A stretch of 20,960 bases of DNA. It comes from Nitrospirota bacterium (GTDB lineage Bacteria > Nitrospirota > Thermodesulfovibrionia > Thermodesulfovibrionales > JdFR-85). Below the pieces are notes generated by a model that saw only the letters and a list, made by a program, of their open reading frames with translations, was not told the origin of the DNA and ran no database searches. Shown one piece after another: positions 1 through 6,689 of this stretch. The number at the start of each line of letters is the position of its first letter. Position 1 is the first letter of the stretch. The stretch is taken from contig WFTX01000343.1 in the NCBI GenBank assembly GCA_015485235.1, forward strand, positions 1 to 20,960, read 5' to 3'. The translations under genes were made by a program, and so were the position numbers.

Positions 1-1
1 G

Positions 2-286
2 AACTACCGTGACTCTGACATAATTGCAAGAATTGGTGGTGACGAGTTCGTGATAATCCCGGTAGGGACTGAGGGTGACAGGATCGAAATGATAAGAGAG
101 AGGTTCTATACACGTCTCAGTGAGTACAATAAGACACGGGAGCACGAATACGAGATATCAATCAGCATCGGTATAGCCTTTTACGACCCACGCAATCCCT
201 CATCCCTCGAAGAACTCATTGAAATGGCCGACCGCGAGATGTACGAAGACAAGCGCCAGAGAAAAGATCTGCCCAGTCAGTCCTGA
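2..286 (+). CDS. GGDEF-domain protein, 3' end only (probable diguanylate cyclase)
   Basis: This is the last 94 codons of a gene that enters from the left edge; the reading frame is open from base 2. The signature RIGGDEFV appears at residues 11-18 of the visible part. It is followed by the usual GGDEF C-terminal pattern: a strand ISISIGIAFY, then a helix ending in ADREMYEDKR, matching the conserved 'AD.ALY.AK' end of the family. GGDEF domains make cyclic di-GMP from two GTP. The GGDEF metal-binding core is intact, so activity is plausible, but the sensory N-terminus is outside the window. It is the only plus-strand gene, and its stop codon overlaps the 3' end of the convergent cbiF-cbiH gene. 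It is unrelated to the cobalamin genes in function as far as can be seen. Confidence 0.9.
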   Translation, partial: NYRDSDIIARIGGDEFVIIPVGTEGDRIEMIRERFYTRLSEYNKTREHEYEISISIGIAFYDPRNPSSLEELIEMADREMYEDKRQRKDLPSQS

Positions 287-1827
287 AGAGAGTACTTTTC
301 TCCATATCCCCTTGGAGTGACAATCATACCATTCCAGACGAATGTCTGGGTATTGCCTACAATAACGGTGCTTTGCATATCCACTTCATCAAAGGGCAAC
401 TCTCCCAGGGTTGTAACCACTACCCTCTCACCATTCCTTGTGGCAGACCTCACAATACCAACCGGTGTCTGTAATGATCGGTACTCCAGGATAATCTCAA
501 CCGCTCTTTTCAGATGGTCCTTCCTTCCCCTGCTTCTGGGGTTGTATATAACAATTACAAAGTCTCCCTCTCCAGCGGAATGGAGCCTCCTTTCTATAAG
601 GTCCCAGGGGGTGAGCCTGTCTGAAAGACTTATGGAGACAAAGTCATGCATCAACGGGGCACCGAGTCTGGAGGCACAGGCAGAGAGGGCGGGAATACCC
701 GGAATGATTTCAATCTCAAATCCGGGTGACTCTTCCTTACTGCTTACGATCTCCAGCACCAGTCCTGCCATCGCATATATGCCCGGGTCTCCACTGCATA
801 CGATACAGACGCGCTGCCCTGCCTCAGCCCTTCTGATCGCCTCGGTACAGCGCTCAACCTCTCCTGTCATGCCTGTAGTCACTACCTCCTGTCCCCTTAG
901 AAGACTCCTGACCAGGTCAACATAAGTACTGTATCCTACCACCACATCCGACGACTGTATCGCCCACAGGGCCTGGGGTGTAATCAAGTCACGACCACCC
1001 GGGCCTATGCCGACCACAAAGAGGGCTCCGCCACCTGAAGACACATCTTCCCTGATGGCCTCACTGCAGGATTCTCTGAAGGCATGGCTGAATTCCCGGT
1101 CATAGAGCTTCGACCTCTTGCCAAGACGCTCTGACGATGCCCTCAGGGCGTCTCCGACAATTATCAGGGCTGTCTTTACAATGCCTGCCTCTCTCACGGA
1201 CTGCACGATATCCTTCAGTCTTCCCCGTACAACCCTCTCCTCTGGCCATGACGCCTTCTCCACAACAGCAACAGGGGTATCCTCCGGATATCCGCCTGCA
1301 ATCAACTCGTCCCTCACCCTGTCTATCATGCTAACACTCAGGAAAATCACCATCGTTGTCCTGTGACGTGCAAGGTCACTCAGTTTCTCGCCTTCCGGTA
1401 CGGGAGTCCTCCCCTCCATCCGTGTAAAGATAACGGACTGGCTCACTTCAGGGATGGTGAACTCCTGCCCGAGGACCGCCGCTGCCGCCCCTGCCGAGGT
1501 TACACCAGGCACTACCTCATATTCAATCCTCTCCGTCCGGAGTTTTTCGATCTGTTCAGATATGGCACTGTAGAAGGCTGTATCACCGGTATGGAGCCTG
1601 ACAACCTTTCTCTCTTCCTTCGCAGCCCTTACCATCATGGAAACAATCTCCTCAAGAGTCATGCCTGCAGAGTCGTGAACCTCGGCTCTCAGCCCTCTCA
1701 GGAGCGCAGGGTTCACCAGACTGCCAGCATATATCACAAGGTCCGCTTCATCCAGAAGGCGCCTTCCCTTGATGGTAATCAGTTCCGGATCTCCCGGCCC
1801 CGCACCTACAAAGTAAACTTTAGACAT
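277..1827 (-). CDS. cbiFH: CbiF-CbiH fusion: cobalt-precorrin-4 C11-methyltransferase / cobalt-precorrin-3B C17-methyltransferase
   Basis: This is a 516-residue protein with two complete SAM-dependent tetrapyrrole methylase domains in tandem. Residues 1-250 look like CbiF/CobM: the SAM-binding loop GAGPGDPELIT at 8-18, GDTAFYS at 81-87 and PGVTSAGAAAA at 107-117. Residues 266-516 look like CbiH/CobJ: GIGPGG at 273-278, CSGDPGIYAMAG at 344-355 and SLSDRLTPW at 400-408. A short linker of about 15 residues joins them. CbiH methylates C17 and contracts the ring; CbiF then methylates C11 of the contracted macrocycle, so the fusion pairs consecutive steps. The start ATG has a GGAGG ribosome binding site and overlaps the end of cobK by 8 bases. 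This is the last gene of the operon. Its stop overlaps the convergent GGDEF gene. Family assignments are firm; I infer that both activities are retained. Confidence 0.93.
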   Translation of the reverse strand: MSKVYFVGAGPGDPELITIKGRRLLDEADLVIYAGSLVNPALLRGLRAEVHDSAGMTLEEIVSMMVRAAKEERKVVRLHTGDTAFYSAISEQIEKLRTERIEYEVVPGVTSAGAAAAVLGQEFTIPEVSQSVIFTRMEGRTPVPEGEKLSDLARHRTTMVIFLSVSMIDRVRDELIAGGYPEDTPVAVVEKASWPEERVVRGRLKDIVQSVREAGIVKTALIIVGDALRASSERLGKRSKLYDREFSHAFRESCSEAIREDVSSGGGALFVVGIGPGGRDLITPQALWAIQSSDVVVGYSTYVDLVRSLLRGQEVVTTGMTGEVERCTEAIRRAEAGQRVCIVCSGDPGIYAMAGLVLEIVSSKEESPGFEIEIIPGIPALSACASRLGAPLMHDFVSISLSDRLTPWDLIERRLHSAGEGDFVIVIYNPRSRGRKDHLKRAVEIILEYRSLQTPVGIVRSATRNGERVVVTTLGELPFDEVDMQSTVIVGNTQTFVWNGMIVTPRGYGEKYSLQD

Positions 1828-2527
1828 CTGACCTCCCTGTTATGATAATCAACCAGATTCCCTCATTTTTTGCCCCTTCGACCTTCTCCCGGAACCCACC
1901 TTCCCGACCTGACTGCTTTGTAACAATACAGTCAATTCCATACTCCCTTATAATCGTCCTGTTAAGTTCTGCAGAAAATGGCCCCTGCATGGCAATTATA
2001 TTCGGCCTTTTGACACCTGCATCATGACATCTCTTTATCGACGCTTCATAAGGAAGCACCCTGATAAAAATCTCTATCCCTTTCAGGAGGGGAACAAAAC
2101 TCAGGTCCTTACTGCCGGTTGTAAACAGCGGCCTTTTAATACCATGCTTCAAGATAAAATCTGCTGCAGCGCCGAAGTTTTCAAGGATAACCGCCTTCTC
2201 ATAATCCAATTCTGAACACTTCTCCACCTCCCTTATTGCTGACCGGTAGTTGATGGCAAGGGCAGTGGTCACATCTTTTGCTATCCTTGTAATCTCCTCA
2301 GCATAGGGATGTGTGCAATCTACAACCTCTGAAACACCTCTTTCAGCGATGAAATCCTTGAGGCTTTCAGGTGTGAATATGATATTAAGCACGCGATGGC
2401 CAAAACGCTCCCTGAAGCTCTCCAGGCCATACTGGGTGGCAGTGCTGAGGACAAACTCCTTTCCCTGTCTGAGAAGTTCCTCAGCCACCCTGAACGCCTC
2501 CGTTGTTCCACCAAGAATAAGAATCAC
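1820..2527 (-). CDS. cbiJ: Precorrin-6A reductase (CobK/CbiJ type)
   Basis: This protein reduces (cobalt-)precorrin-6A to the 6B form using a nicotinamide nucleotide. The N-terminus has the dinucleotide-binding strand-loop ILILGGTTEA, typical of the family. Further family features are the DCTHPYAEEITR segment, the TTGSKDL segment and the C-terminal IVTKQSGREGGFREKV stretch, the 'TK.SG..GG...K' block conserved in CobK/CbiJ. I chose the GTG start at 2527 (235 residues) because GGGAGG sits 5 bases upstream of it; a TTG start 15 bases further upstream would bury that site. Length is normal for the family (about 240-260). It sits between cbiG and cbiF-cbiH, separated from cbiG by a short gap made of a heptanucleotide repeat. 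The cobalt-dependent neighbours (CbiK, CbiD, CbiG) favour the name cbiJ over cobK. Confidence 0.92.
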   Translation of the reverse strand: MILILGGTTEAFRVAEELLRQGKEFVLSTATQYGLESFRERFGHRVLNIIFTPESLKDFIAERGVSEVVDCTHPYAEEITRIAKDVTTALAINYRSAIREVEKCSELDYEKAVILENFGAAADFILKHGIKRPLFTTGSKDLSFVPLLKGIEIFIRVLPYEASIKRCHDAGVKRPNIIAMQGPFSAELNRTIIREYGIDCIVTKQSGREGGFREKVEGAKNEGIWLIIITGRSDV

Positions 2528-2540
2528 CCAAACCTCCCGC

Positions 2541-2575
2541 AAATTATAAATCTCAAATCTGAAATCTTAAATCCC
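2541..2575. repeat. Heptanucleotide tandem array, 5 units
   Basis: Five consecutive 7-base units fit AAATYNN on the plus strand (aaattat, aaatctc, aaatctg, aaatctt, aaatccc) in exact 7-base phase. The array contains the cbiG stop codon and fills most of the gap to cbiJ, so the last residues of CbiG are specified by repeat sequence. Other 7-base arrays of different sequence occur at 5991-6025 and 14747-14827. Confidence 0.85.
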
Positions 2576-3364
2576 CAACCTTTCCCTTGCCAGTGCCACC
2601 TTTACTCCATTGTATTTTCTACAAAGCAGGAGTTCTGTGTTTCTCCCTGAAAGCATTGCCGAAGGTTCGGCCACTCCGTAAACACCTATCTTTTCATAAA
2701 CAAACTCAGAACGCGGCAGATGGGGATGGTTTTCATAATATAAATCTATAAGCCATTTCGGAATGTACCTCCTGTAAAGACCCAGCTGTTCTCCTGCATA
2801 TCTTATTGCCCCTTCGTATTGTTTTATCCATGCCGAGGCAAGGCATCTGAGATCGTCTGTACTGATATCAGCCTCGGCACAGGCACTCCTTATTGCTGAA
2901 AGCAGACGCTCTCCCTTTTCACCTCTTTTACACCCTACACCGCAAACATAGACTCTGTTCGCCTCTGAGGCAGTGGTTACAACCGGTTCAGCACCGGTAA
3001 TGGAACTTACAAGATAGGCAAGTTCATTTGCCCCGCCTTCGTGGCCTGAGAGGGTGCTTATTGCAAACCGGCCCGCCTCGTCAACTGTTACCACTGCAGG
3101 ATCAGTGTATTTGCTCTTTATCAATGGAGCAATCACCCTGACAACAATCCCCAGAGACATCACAAAGACAAGACCTCTATAGCGTGAAAAGATGTTCACC
3201 ACATGCTCCCTGAGGGAGATAAATGATTCACGGGCACTCAAATCCGCCCGGGAAGTTGCCATACCTTCATGGAGATGGAGATCTCCCCCCACTGAGAGGG
3301 CAACAGCCCTTCCGAGTTTCAGTCCCTCCTCTGTAATCACAAGTACGGCTATTGAGCTGTTCAT
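2567..3364 (-). CDS. cbiG: Cobalt-precorrin-5A hydrolase, compact form
   Basis: CbiG opens the delta-lactone of cobalt-precorrin-5A and releases the C20 carbon as acetaldehyde. The CbiG_N region is clear at about residues 55-131: GIVVRVIAPLIKSKYTDPAV (72-91), then STLSGHEGGANELA (103-116). The CbiG_C region follows from about 139: CGVGCKRG at 141-148 and GVAEPSAML at 230-238. At 265 residues it is shorter than the roughly 350-residue Salmonella type. The shortfall lies between the two domains, where the ordinary middle domain is missing: the N-domain end (VVTTASE) is followed almost at once by the C-domain start. It begins 2 bases after the bzaF stop, so translation is probably coupled; its own ribosome binding site is weak. 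The stop codon lies in a heptamer repeat. Confidence 0.93.
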   Translation of the reverse strand: MNSSIAVLVITEEGLKLGRAVALSVGGDLHLHEGMATSRADLSARESFISLREHVVNIFSRYRGLVFVMSLGIVVRVIAPLIKSKYTDPAVVTVDEAGRFAISTLSGHEGGANELAYLVSSITGAEPVVTTASEANRVYVCGVGCKRGEKGERLLSAIRSACAEADISTDDLRCLASAWIKQYEGAIRYAGEQLGLYRRYIPKWLIDLYYENHPHLPRSEFVYEKIGVYGVAEPSAMLSGRNTELLLCRKYNGVKVALARERLGI

Positions 3365-3366
3365 CC

Positions 3367-4668
3367 TTATGCCTTATCAGAACCTTTCATGTTCTCTACA
3401 AACATCCCGCTCAGTATATCGTTAGCACAGAACTTTCCACACATTGTGCAGGTATGTTCATTACCGTTACCCCTTTTCATCTTTATCTCCCTGGCCCTTT
3501 CAGGATCAATGGCAAGGTCGAACTGTCTTGACCAGTTCATGTCCCTCCGGGCCTTGGACATCTCCCTGTCCCTTTCCATACTTCCGTGCTTGATCATATC
3601 TCCTATGTGTGCCGCTATCCTTGCAGCCATCACGCCTTCACGTACATCCCCTGGATAGGGCAGCCCGAGATGCTCGGAAGGTGTAACATAGCAGATAAAG
3701 TCAGCACCATAGGCCGATGAAAGGGCAGCCCCTATGGCAGCAGTGATATGGTCATAACCGGGTGCAACATCGGTCGTAATCGGGCCAAGCATGTAAAAGG
3801 GTGATTCCCCTGACATCCTCTTCTCCATTATGATGTTGGCCTCTATTTCATTAATCGGGATATGCCCTGGTCCTTCCACCATGGTCTGGCAGCCCATCTC
3901 CCTTCCCGTCTCGGCAAGTTCGCAATTTATAAGAAGTTCCTGAATCTGCACCCTGTCAGTTGAGTCGTGGATTGCACCTGCCCTGAAGCCATTCCCGAGA
4001 CTCAGAACGACATCATGTTTCTTGAGTATCTCTACCACACGGTCAAAGTGCTCATAGAGAGGGTTTTCCCTGTTGTTATGTTCCATCCATGCGACCATGT
4101 ATGAGCCCCCCTTTGATACGAGGCCTCCGTAACGGTAATGCTGACGGCGGAGCATCTCAACTGTCCGCCTGTTAATCCCACAATGGATAGCCATGAAGCC
4201 AACCCCCTCTTCGCACTGTTTCTCTGTAACCTCCCAGAGCAGTTCCTCGGGCATGTCAACAGCGCTTCCATACCTTTCAATGGAGAGTGCAAAGGCCTCG
4301 TAAAGGGGCACTGTGCCGATCGGCAGATTGATTGCATCCATAACAGCCCTCCGAATTGATGCAATATCGCCCCCAACGCTCAGGTCCATCAGCGTATCTG
4401 CGCCGGAACGCTCTGCAACCCTTGCCTTTTCCACCTCCATGTCAGGATCCACAATATCAGTTGATGTCCCTATTGAGGCGTTCACTTTGGTTCTCAACCC
4501 CTTACCGATTCCTGTGACCATGCTTTCACGGTTGGGGTTTGCAGGTATCACAATCTGTCCTTCTGCCACGCGATCACGAACAACCACTGCATCCAGCCCT
4601 TCGTCCTCAGCTACCTTTCTGATTTCCTCGGTTACCTCACCTCTTGCTGCCCTTTCAATCTGCGTCAT
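3367..4668 (-). CDS. bzaF: ThiC-family radical SAM enzyme, probably 5-hydroxybenzimidazole synthase BzaF
   Basis: This is a 433-residue ThiC superfamily protein. ThiC converts aminoimidazole ribotide (AIR) to the thiamine pyrimidine; the paralogue BzaF converts AIR to 5-hydroxybenzimidazole, a cobamide lower ligand. Three things favour BzaF. It lies inside a corrin operon, 2 bases from cbiG. The 267-base region upstream shows no TPP riboswitch, which thiC commonly carries. And the segment SLGNGFRAGAIHDS (223-236) departs from the usual ThiC SLGDGLRPG pattern. Other landmarks are VNASIGTS (62-69), MVEGPGHIP (263-271) and a C-terminal cysteine cluster C407-x2-C410-x3-C414 for the 4Fe-4S cluster. 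The start ATG has a strong AAGGAGG site. A plain ThiC remains possible; the family is certain, the specific activity about 80 percent. Confidence 0.82.
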   Translation of the reverse strand: MTQIERAARGEVTEEIRKVAEDEGLDAVVVRDRVAEGQIVIPANPNRESMVTGIGKGLRTKVNASIGTSTDIVDPDMEVEKARVAERSGADTLMDLSVGGDIASIRRAVMDAINLPIGTVPLYEAFALSIERYGSAVDMPEELLWEVTEKQCEEGVGFMAIHCGINRRTVEMLRRQHYRYGGLVSKGGSYMVAWMEHNNRENPLYEHFDRVVEILKKHDVVLSLGNGFRAGAIHDSTDRVQIQELLINCELAETGREMGCQTMVEGPGHIPINEIEANIIMEKRMSGESPFYMLGPITTDVAPGYDHITAAIGAALSSAYGADFICYVTPSEHLGLPYPGDVREGVMAARIAAHIGDMIKHGSMERDREMSKARRDMNWSRQFDLAIDPERAREIKMKRGNGNEHTCTMCGKFCANDILSGMFVENMKGSDKA

Positions 4669-4699
4669 ACTGACCTCCTTTTATATGATTTTTTTAAAC

Positions 4700-4726
4700 C
4701 ACAGAGAACACAGAGTTCACTGAGAA
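4700..4726. repeat. Nonanucleotide tandem repeat, 3 units
   Basis: Three 9-base units, cacagagaa, cacagagtt and cactgagaa, follow in exact phase in the leader between bzaF and the inverted-repeat element. The flanks aaac and aacc extend it slightly. No coding function is seen. Confidence 0.7.
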
Positions 4727-4753
4727 ACCTTTTATTCCCAGATTGAGCAATTC

Positions 4754-4926
4754 AGCTATAGAGGCATGGGCCTGAACAGTTTTGATCATCAAGAAATCCT
4801 CACCTGGATGTCGATACGACTCTCCACGAGTCGTGAGACTCGTTTCGAGGTGAGGTTTGATGATCACCTCGGAGACGGGCAGGGATGCCCGTCGAGAATG
4901 ATGTGAAGTCCCATGCCTCTATAGCT
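4754..4926. mobile_element. MITE-like structured element with 17-bp perfect terminal inverted repeats
   Basis: The 17 bases at 4754-4770 (AGCTATAGAGGCATGGG) are perfectly complementary to those at 4910-4926. The inside is densely folded. A stem pairs 4784-4792 with 4857-4865 and 4798-4805 with 4848-4855. Inside it, two hairpins compete for the same bases: 4816-4822 with 4828-4834, or 4827-4832 with 4837-4842. A separate hairpin pairs 4874-4880 with 4887-4893. There is no reading frame. It fills most of the gap between cbiE and bzaF, so in the operon transcript it would form a large structured RNA just before bzaF. The perfect ends suggest a non-autonomous transposable element; no clear target duplication flanks it. 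The alternative is a structured regulatory RNA for bzaF. Confidence 0.7.
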
Positions 4927-4935
4927 CTTCTGCAA

Positions 4936-5565
4936 TCATAAACTCAAAATCACCACTATCTCTTTGCCATTCACCTCAATCTTCGCTACATCCTCTGGTG
5001 AACCTATCCTAATCACCCTTTCCTCAGGCAGAGTTAATTCCTGACAGACATATATTTCTCTCGATCCATCGAACAATCCGTAATCCATTAATTTCCCAAG
5101 TATCACCTTTGAATTATGTTCTCTGTCGCATAGAATTGCCACCCTTTCATGCTCGAGTATTTCCTCGAAACCCTCAAGGGCCCTGCCATGAAATGAGAAG
5201 ACCCTTACATTAAGCCAGGACTCCTTAATCCGGGCAAAGGCAACCTGTATGCTTGAAATTCCTGGTATTACCTCAATGATCGAATCCTTTCCAAAGCGAT
5301 CAATAATCTTCTGTGCAAGACTGTAAATGCCGGCATCGCCTGTAACCATGATGCCCGTCTTTTCGCCTCTGTGTTTTTCAAGGAGATCGAGGATGCTCTC
5401 TATCCCTGACTCTTCATGAACATGTTTTGTATCATGAGTTTCAATAGTGTTCAACTGATCTTTATTACCGATGAGCACGTCACATTCGGATGCCTTTCTC
5501 CTTGCTGATTCTGTTATGTAGTCTGCCCCCCCTGGCCCACCGCTTATCACCACTATCCATCCCAT
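4936..5565 (-). CDS. cbiE: Cobalt-precorrin-7 C5-methyltransferase
   Basis: This is a 209-residue SAM-dependent tetrapyrrole methylase. The SAM-binding loop is SGGPGGADYIT at residues 8-18, followed by VTGDAGIYSLAQ (73-84, the family's 'sGDPg.ys') and VIPGISSIQVAFARI at 98-112. The HGRALEGFEEIL stretch matches the CbiE/CobL N-domain. In many organisms CbiE is fused to or followed by CbiT (C15 methylation and decarboxylation); this protein ends after the CbiE domain and no cbiT follows. Its start ATG has an AGGAG site and overlaps the end of cbiD by 13 bases. The stop codon borders the inverted-repeat element at 4754-4926. Confidence 0.9.
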   Translation of the reverse strand: MGWIVVISGGPGGADYITESARRKASECDVLIGNKDQLNTIETHDTKHVHEESGIESILDLLEKHRGEKTGIMVTGDAGIYSLAQKIIDRFGKDSIIEVIPGISSIQVAFARIKESWLNVRVFSFHGRALEGFEEILEHERVAILCDREHNSKVILGKLMDYGLFDGSREIYVCQELTLPEERVIRIGSPEDVAKIEVNGKEIVVILSL

Positions 5566-6689
5566 CTGCCTTCTCCTATCAGTCCTTTTTTCATATCAAA
5601 AAGATATATCTCCACATGGCTGAAACCAAAATCTCCTGAAATCCTTTCTGCTATACTCTTTGCAAGTCCTGAAAAGTCCTTGTTGTCCCCCCTTGAGCCT
5701 TGTGATTTCATGAAATTTACTATTTCTTCAACAGTATTGAACTCACCTTTAATGCCCAGGTAATCTGCTACAAAGTCTGTTGCCTGAGGAGAGTTTCTCG
5801 AATGAGTGTCGTAGAATCCCATGAGTATCTTTGCAAGCTTGCCGGGATGTCCACCATAGACAATCTTTCTAATACCTCTTTCTCTGGCATACTGAAGGGC
5901 AAAGCCCACAAAATTACTTGTCTGTACCACCCTGATATTTCCAAAAACTTGCTTTAAAGACTCCTCACCAATCTTCCCGGGAGAAAAAAACAGTTTTGAG
6001 TTTTGAGTGTTGAGTGTTGAGTTGGATTTTAGTTCTTCCACTGCAACATCAATCTCACACTTTACTGTTGCCTTCAATGCATCAAGACTCATGGGCTCAA
6101 CCACACCTGTGGTTCCTATAATTGATATACCGCCTACAATTCCAAGCCGAGGGTTAAAGGTTTTTTTTGCGAGTCTTTCACCGTCCGGGACCTCGATGGT
6201 TACCTCAACTGGCATATCACCAAGCACCTCTTTTACTGCCTCCCTGATCATCCTCCTTGGCACCGGATTTATGGCATGCTCACCAACGGGTATCTGAAGC
6301 CCTGGTTTTGTAGCAACACCCACACCCCTTCCGCCCTTTATAATCACCTGTTCTTCATCACAACTTCCGACTTCCGACCTTAATGTCACCCTTGCCACAA
6401 TTTCGGCACCATCCGTAACGTCGGGGTCATCTCCTGCATCCTTGATGACTGAGGCGACAGAATAATCCTTTCCTGCCTCCCTTACCAAGGCATCTATCAA
6501 TACTCTTTCTCCTTCCGGGAGATCAACCTTAACCACCACTATGTTCCTCTCTTCTTTTCGTGCTCCTGCCTGCTGTCCCATCACTGTTGACTGCAGCACT
6601 TTTGCAGCAGCGCCGGCAGCTGCCGCGGCACAGGTTCCAGTCGTATACCCCTGTCTTAACGGCCTCTGTCCGCCTGCCTTTTCCTTCAT
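5553..6689 (-). CDS. cbiD: Cobalt-precorrin-5B C1-methyltransferase
   Basis: CbiD adds the methyl group at C1 of cobalt-precorrin-5B and belongs only to the anaerobic pathway. The N-terminal signature LRQGYTTGTCAAAAAGAA is present, with the D-rich segment SVIKDAGDDPDVTDGA, the KGGRGVGVATKPGL block, and the C-terminal KIVYGGHPGKLAKI motif. I prefer ATG at 6689 (378 residues) over GTG at 6692 because GGAAGAGG then lies at a workable distance; the start overlaps the cbiL stop. Length is normal (about 350-380). Two places carry heptanucleotide repeat sequence: residues NSTLNTQNSKL near 223-233 are encoded by a 35-base array, and LRSEVGS near 103-109 by a two-unit repeat around 6363-6376. Both appear to be tolerated insertions in loops. 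It overlaps cbiE by 13 bases. Confidence 0.94.
   Translation of the reverse strand: MKEKAGGQRPLRQGYTTGTCAAAAAGAAAKVLQSTVMGQQAGARKEERNIVVVKVDLPEGERVLIDALVREAGKDYSVASVIKDAGDDPDVTDGAEIVARVTLRSEVGSCDEEQVIIKGGRGVGVATKPGLQIPVGEHAINPVPRRMIREAVKEVLGDMPVEVTIEVPDGERLAKKTFNPRLGIVGGISIIGTTGVVEPMSLDALKATVKCEIDVAVEELKSNSTLNTQNSKLFFSPGKIGEESLKQVFGNIRVVQTSNFVGFALQYARERGIRKIVYGGHPGKLAKILMGFYDTHSRNSPQATDFVADYLGIKGEFNTVEEIVNFMKSQGSRGDNKDFSGLAKSIAERISGDFGFSHVEIYLFDMKKGLIGEGRWDG
5991..6025. repeat. Heptanucleotide tandem array inside cbiD, 5 units
   Basis: The plus-strand units cagtttt, gagtttt, gagtgtt, gagtgtt, gagttgg run in exact 7-base phase. They encode the polar segment NSTLNTQNSKL of CbiD, which does not look like family sequence. 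The unit GAGTGTT is the same as the core unit in the riboswitch array at 14747-14827. Confidence 0.85.

Noticed and set aside
1363..1845. 160-codon plus-strand open frame
   Set aside because: It is antisense to cbiF with no ribosome binding site and a composition expected from the opposite strand of a coding region.
4669..4935. TPP riboswitch upstream of the ThiC-family gene
   Set aside because: On the minus strand I find neither the CTGAGA nor the ACCTGA core in a suitable arrangement; the region is filled by a nonamer repeat and the inverted-repeat element.
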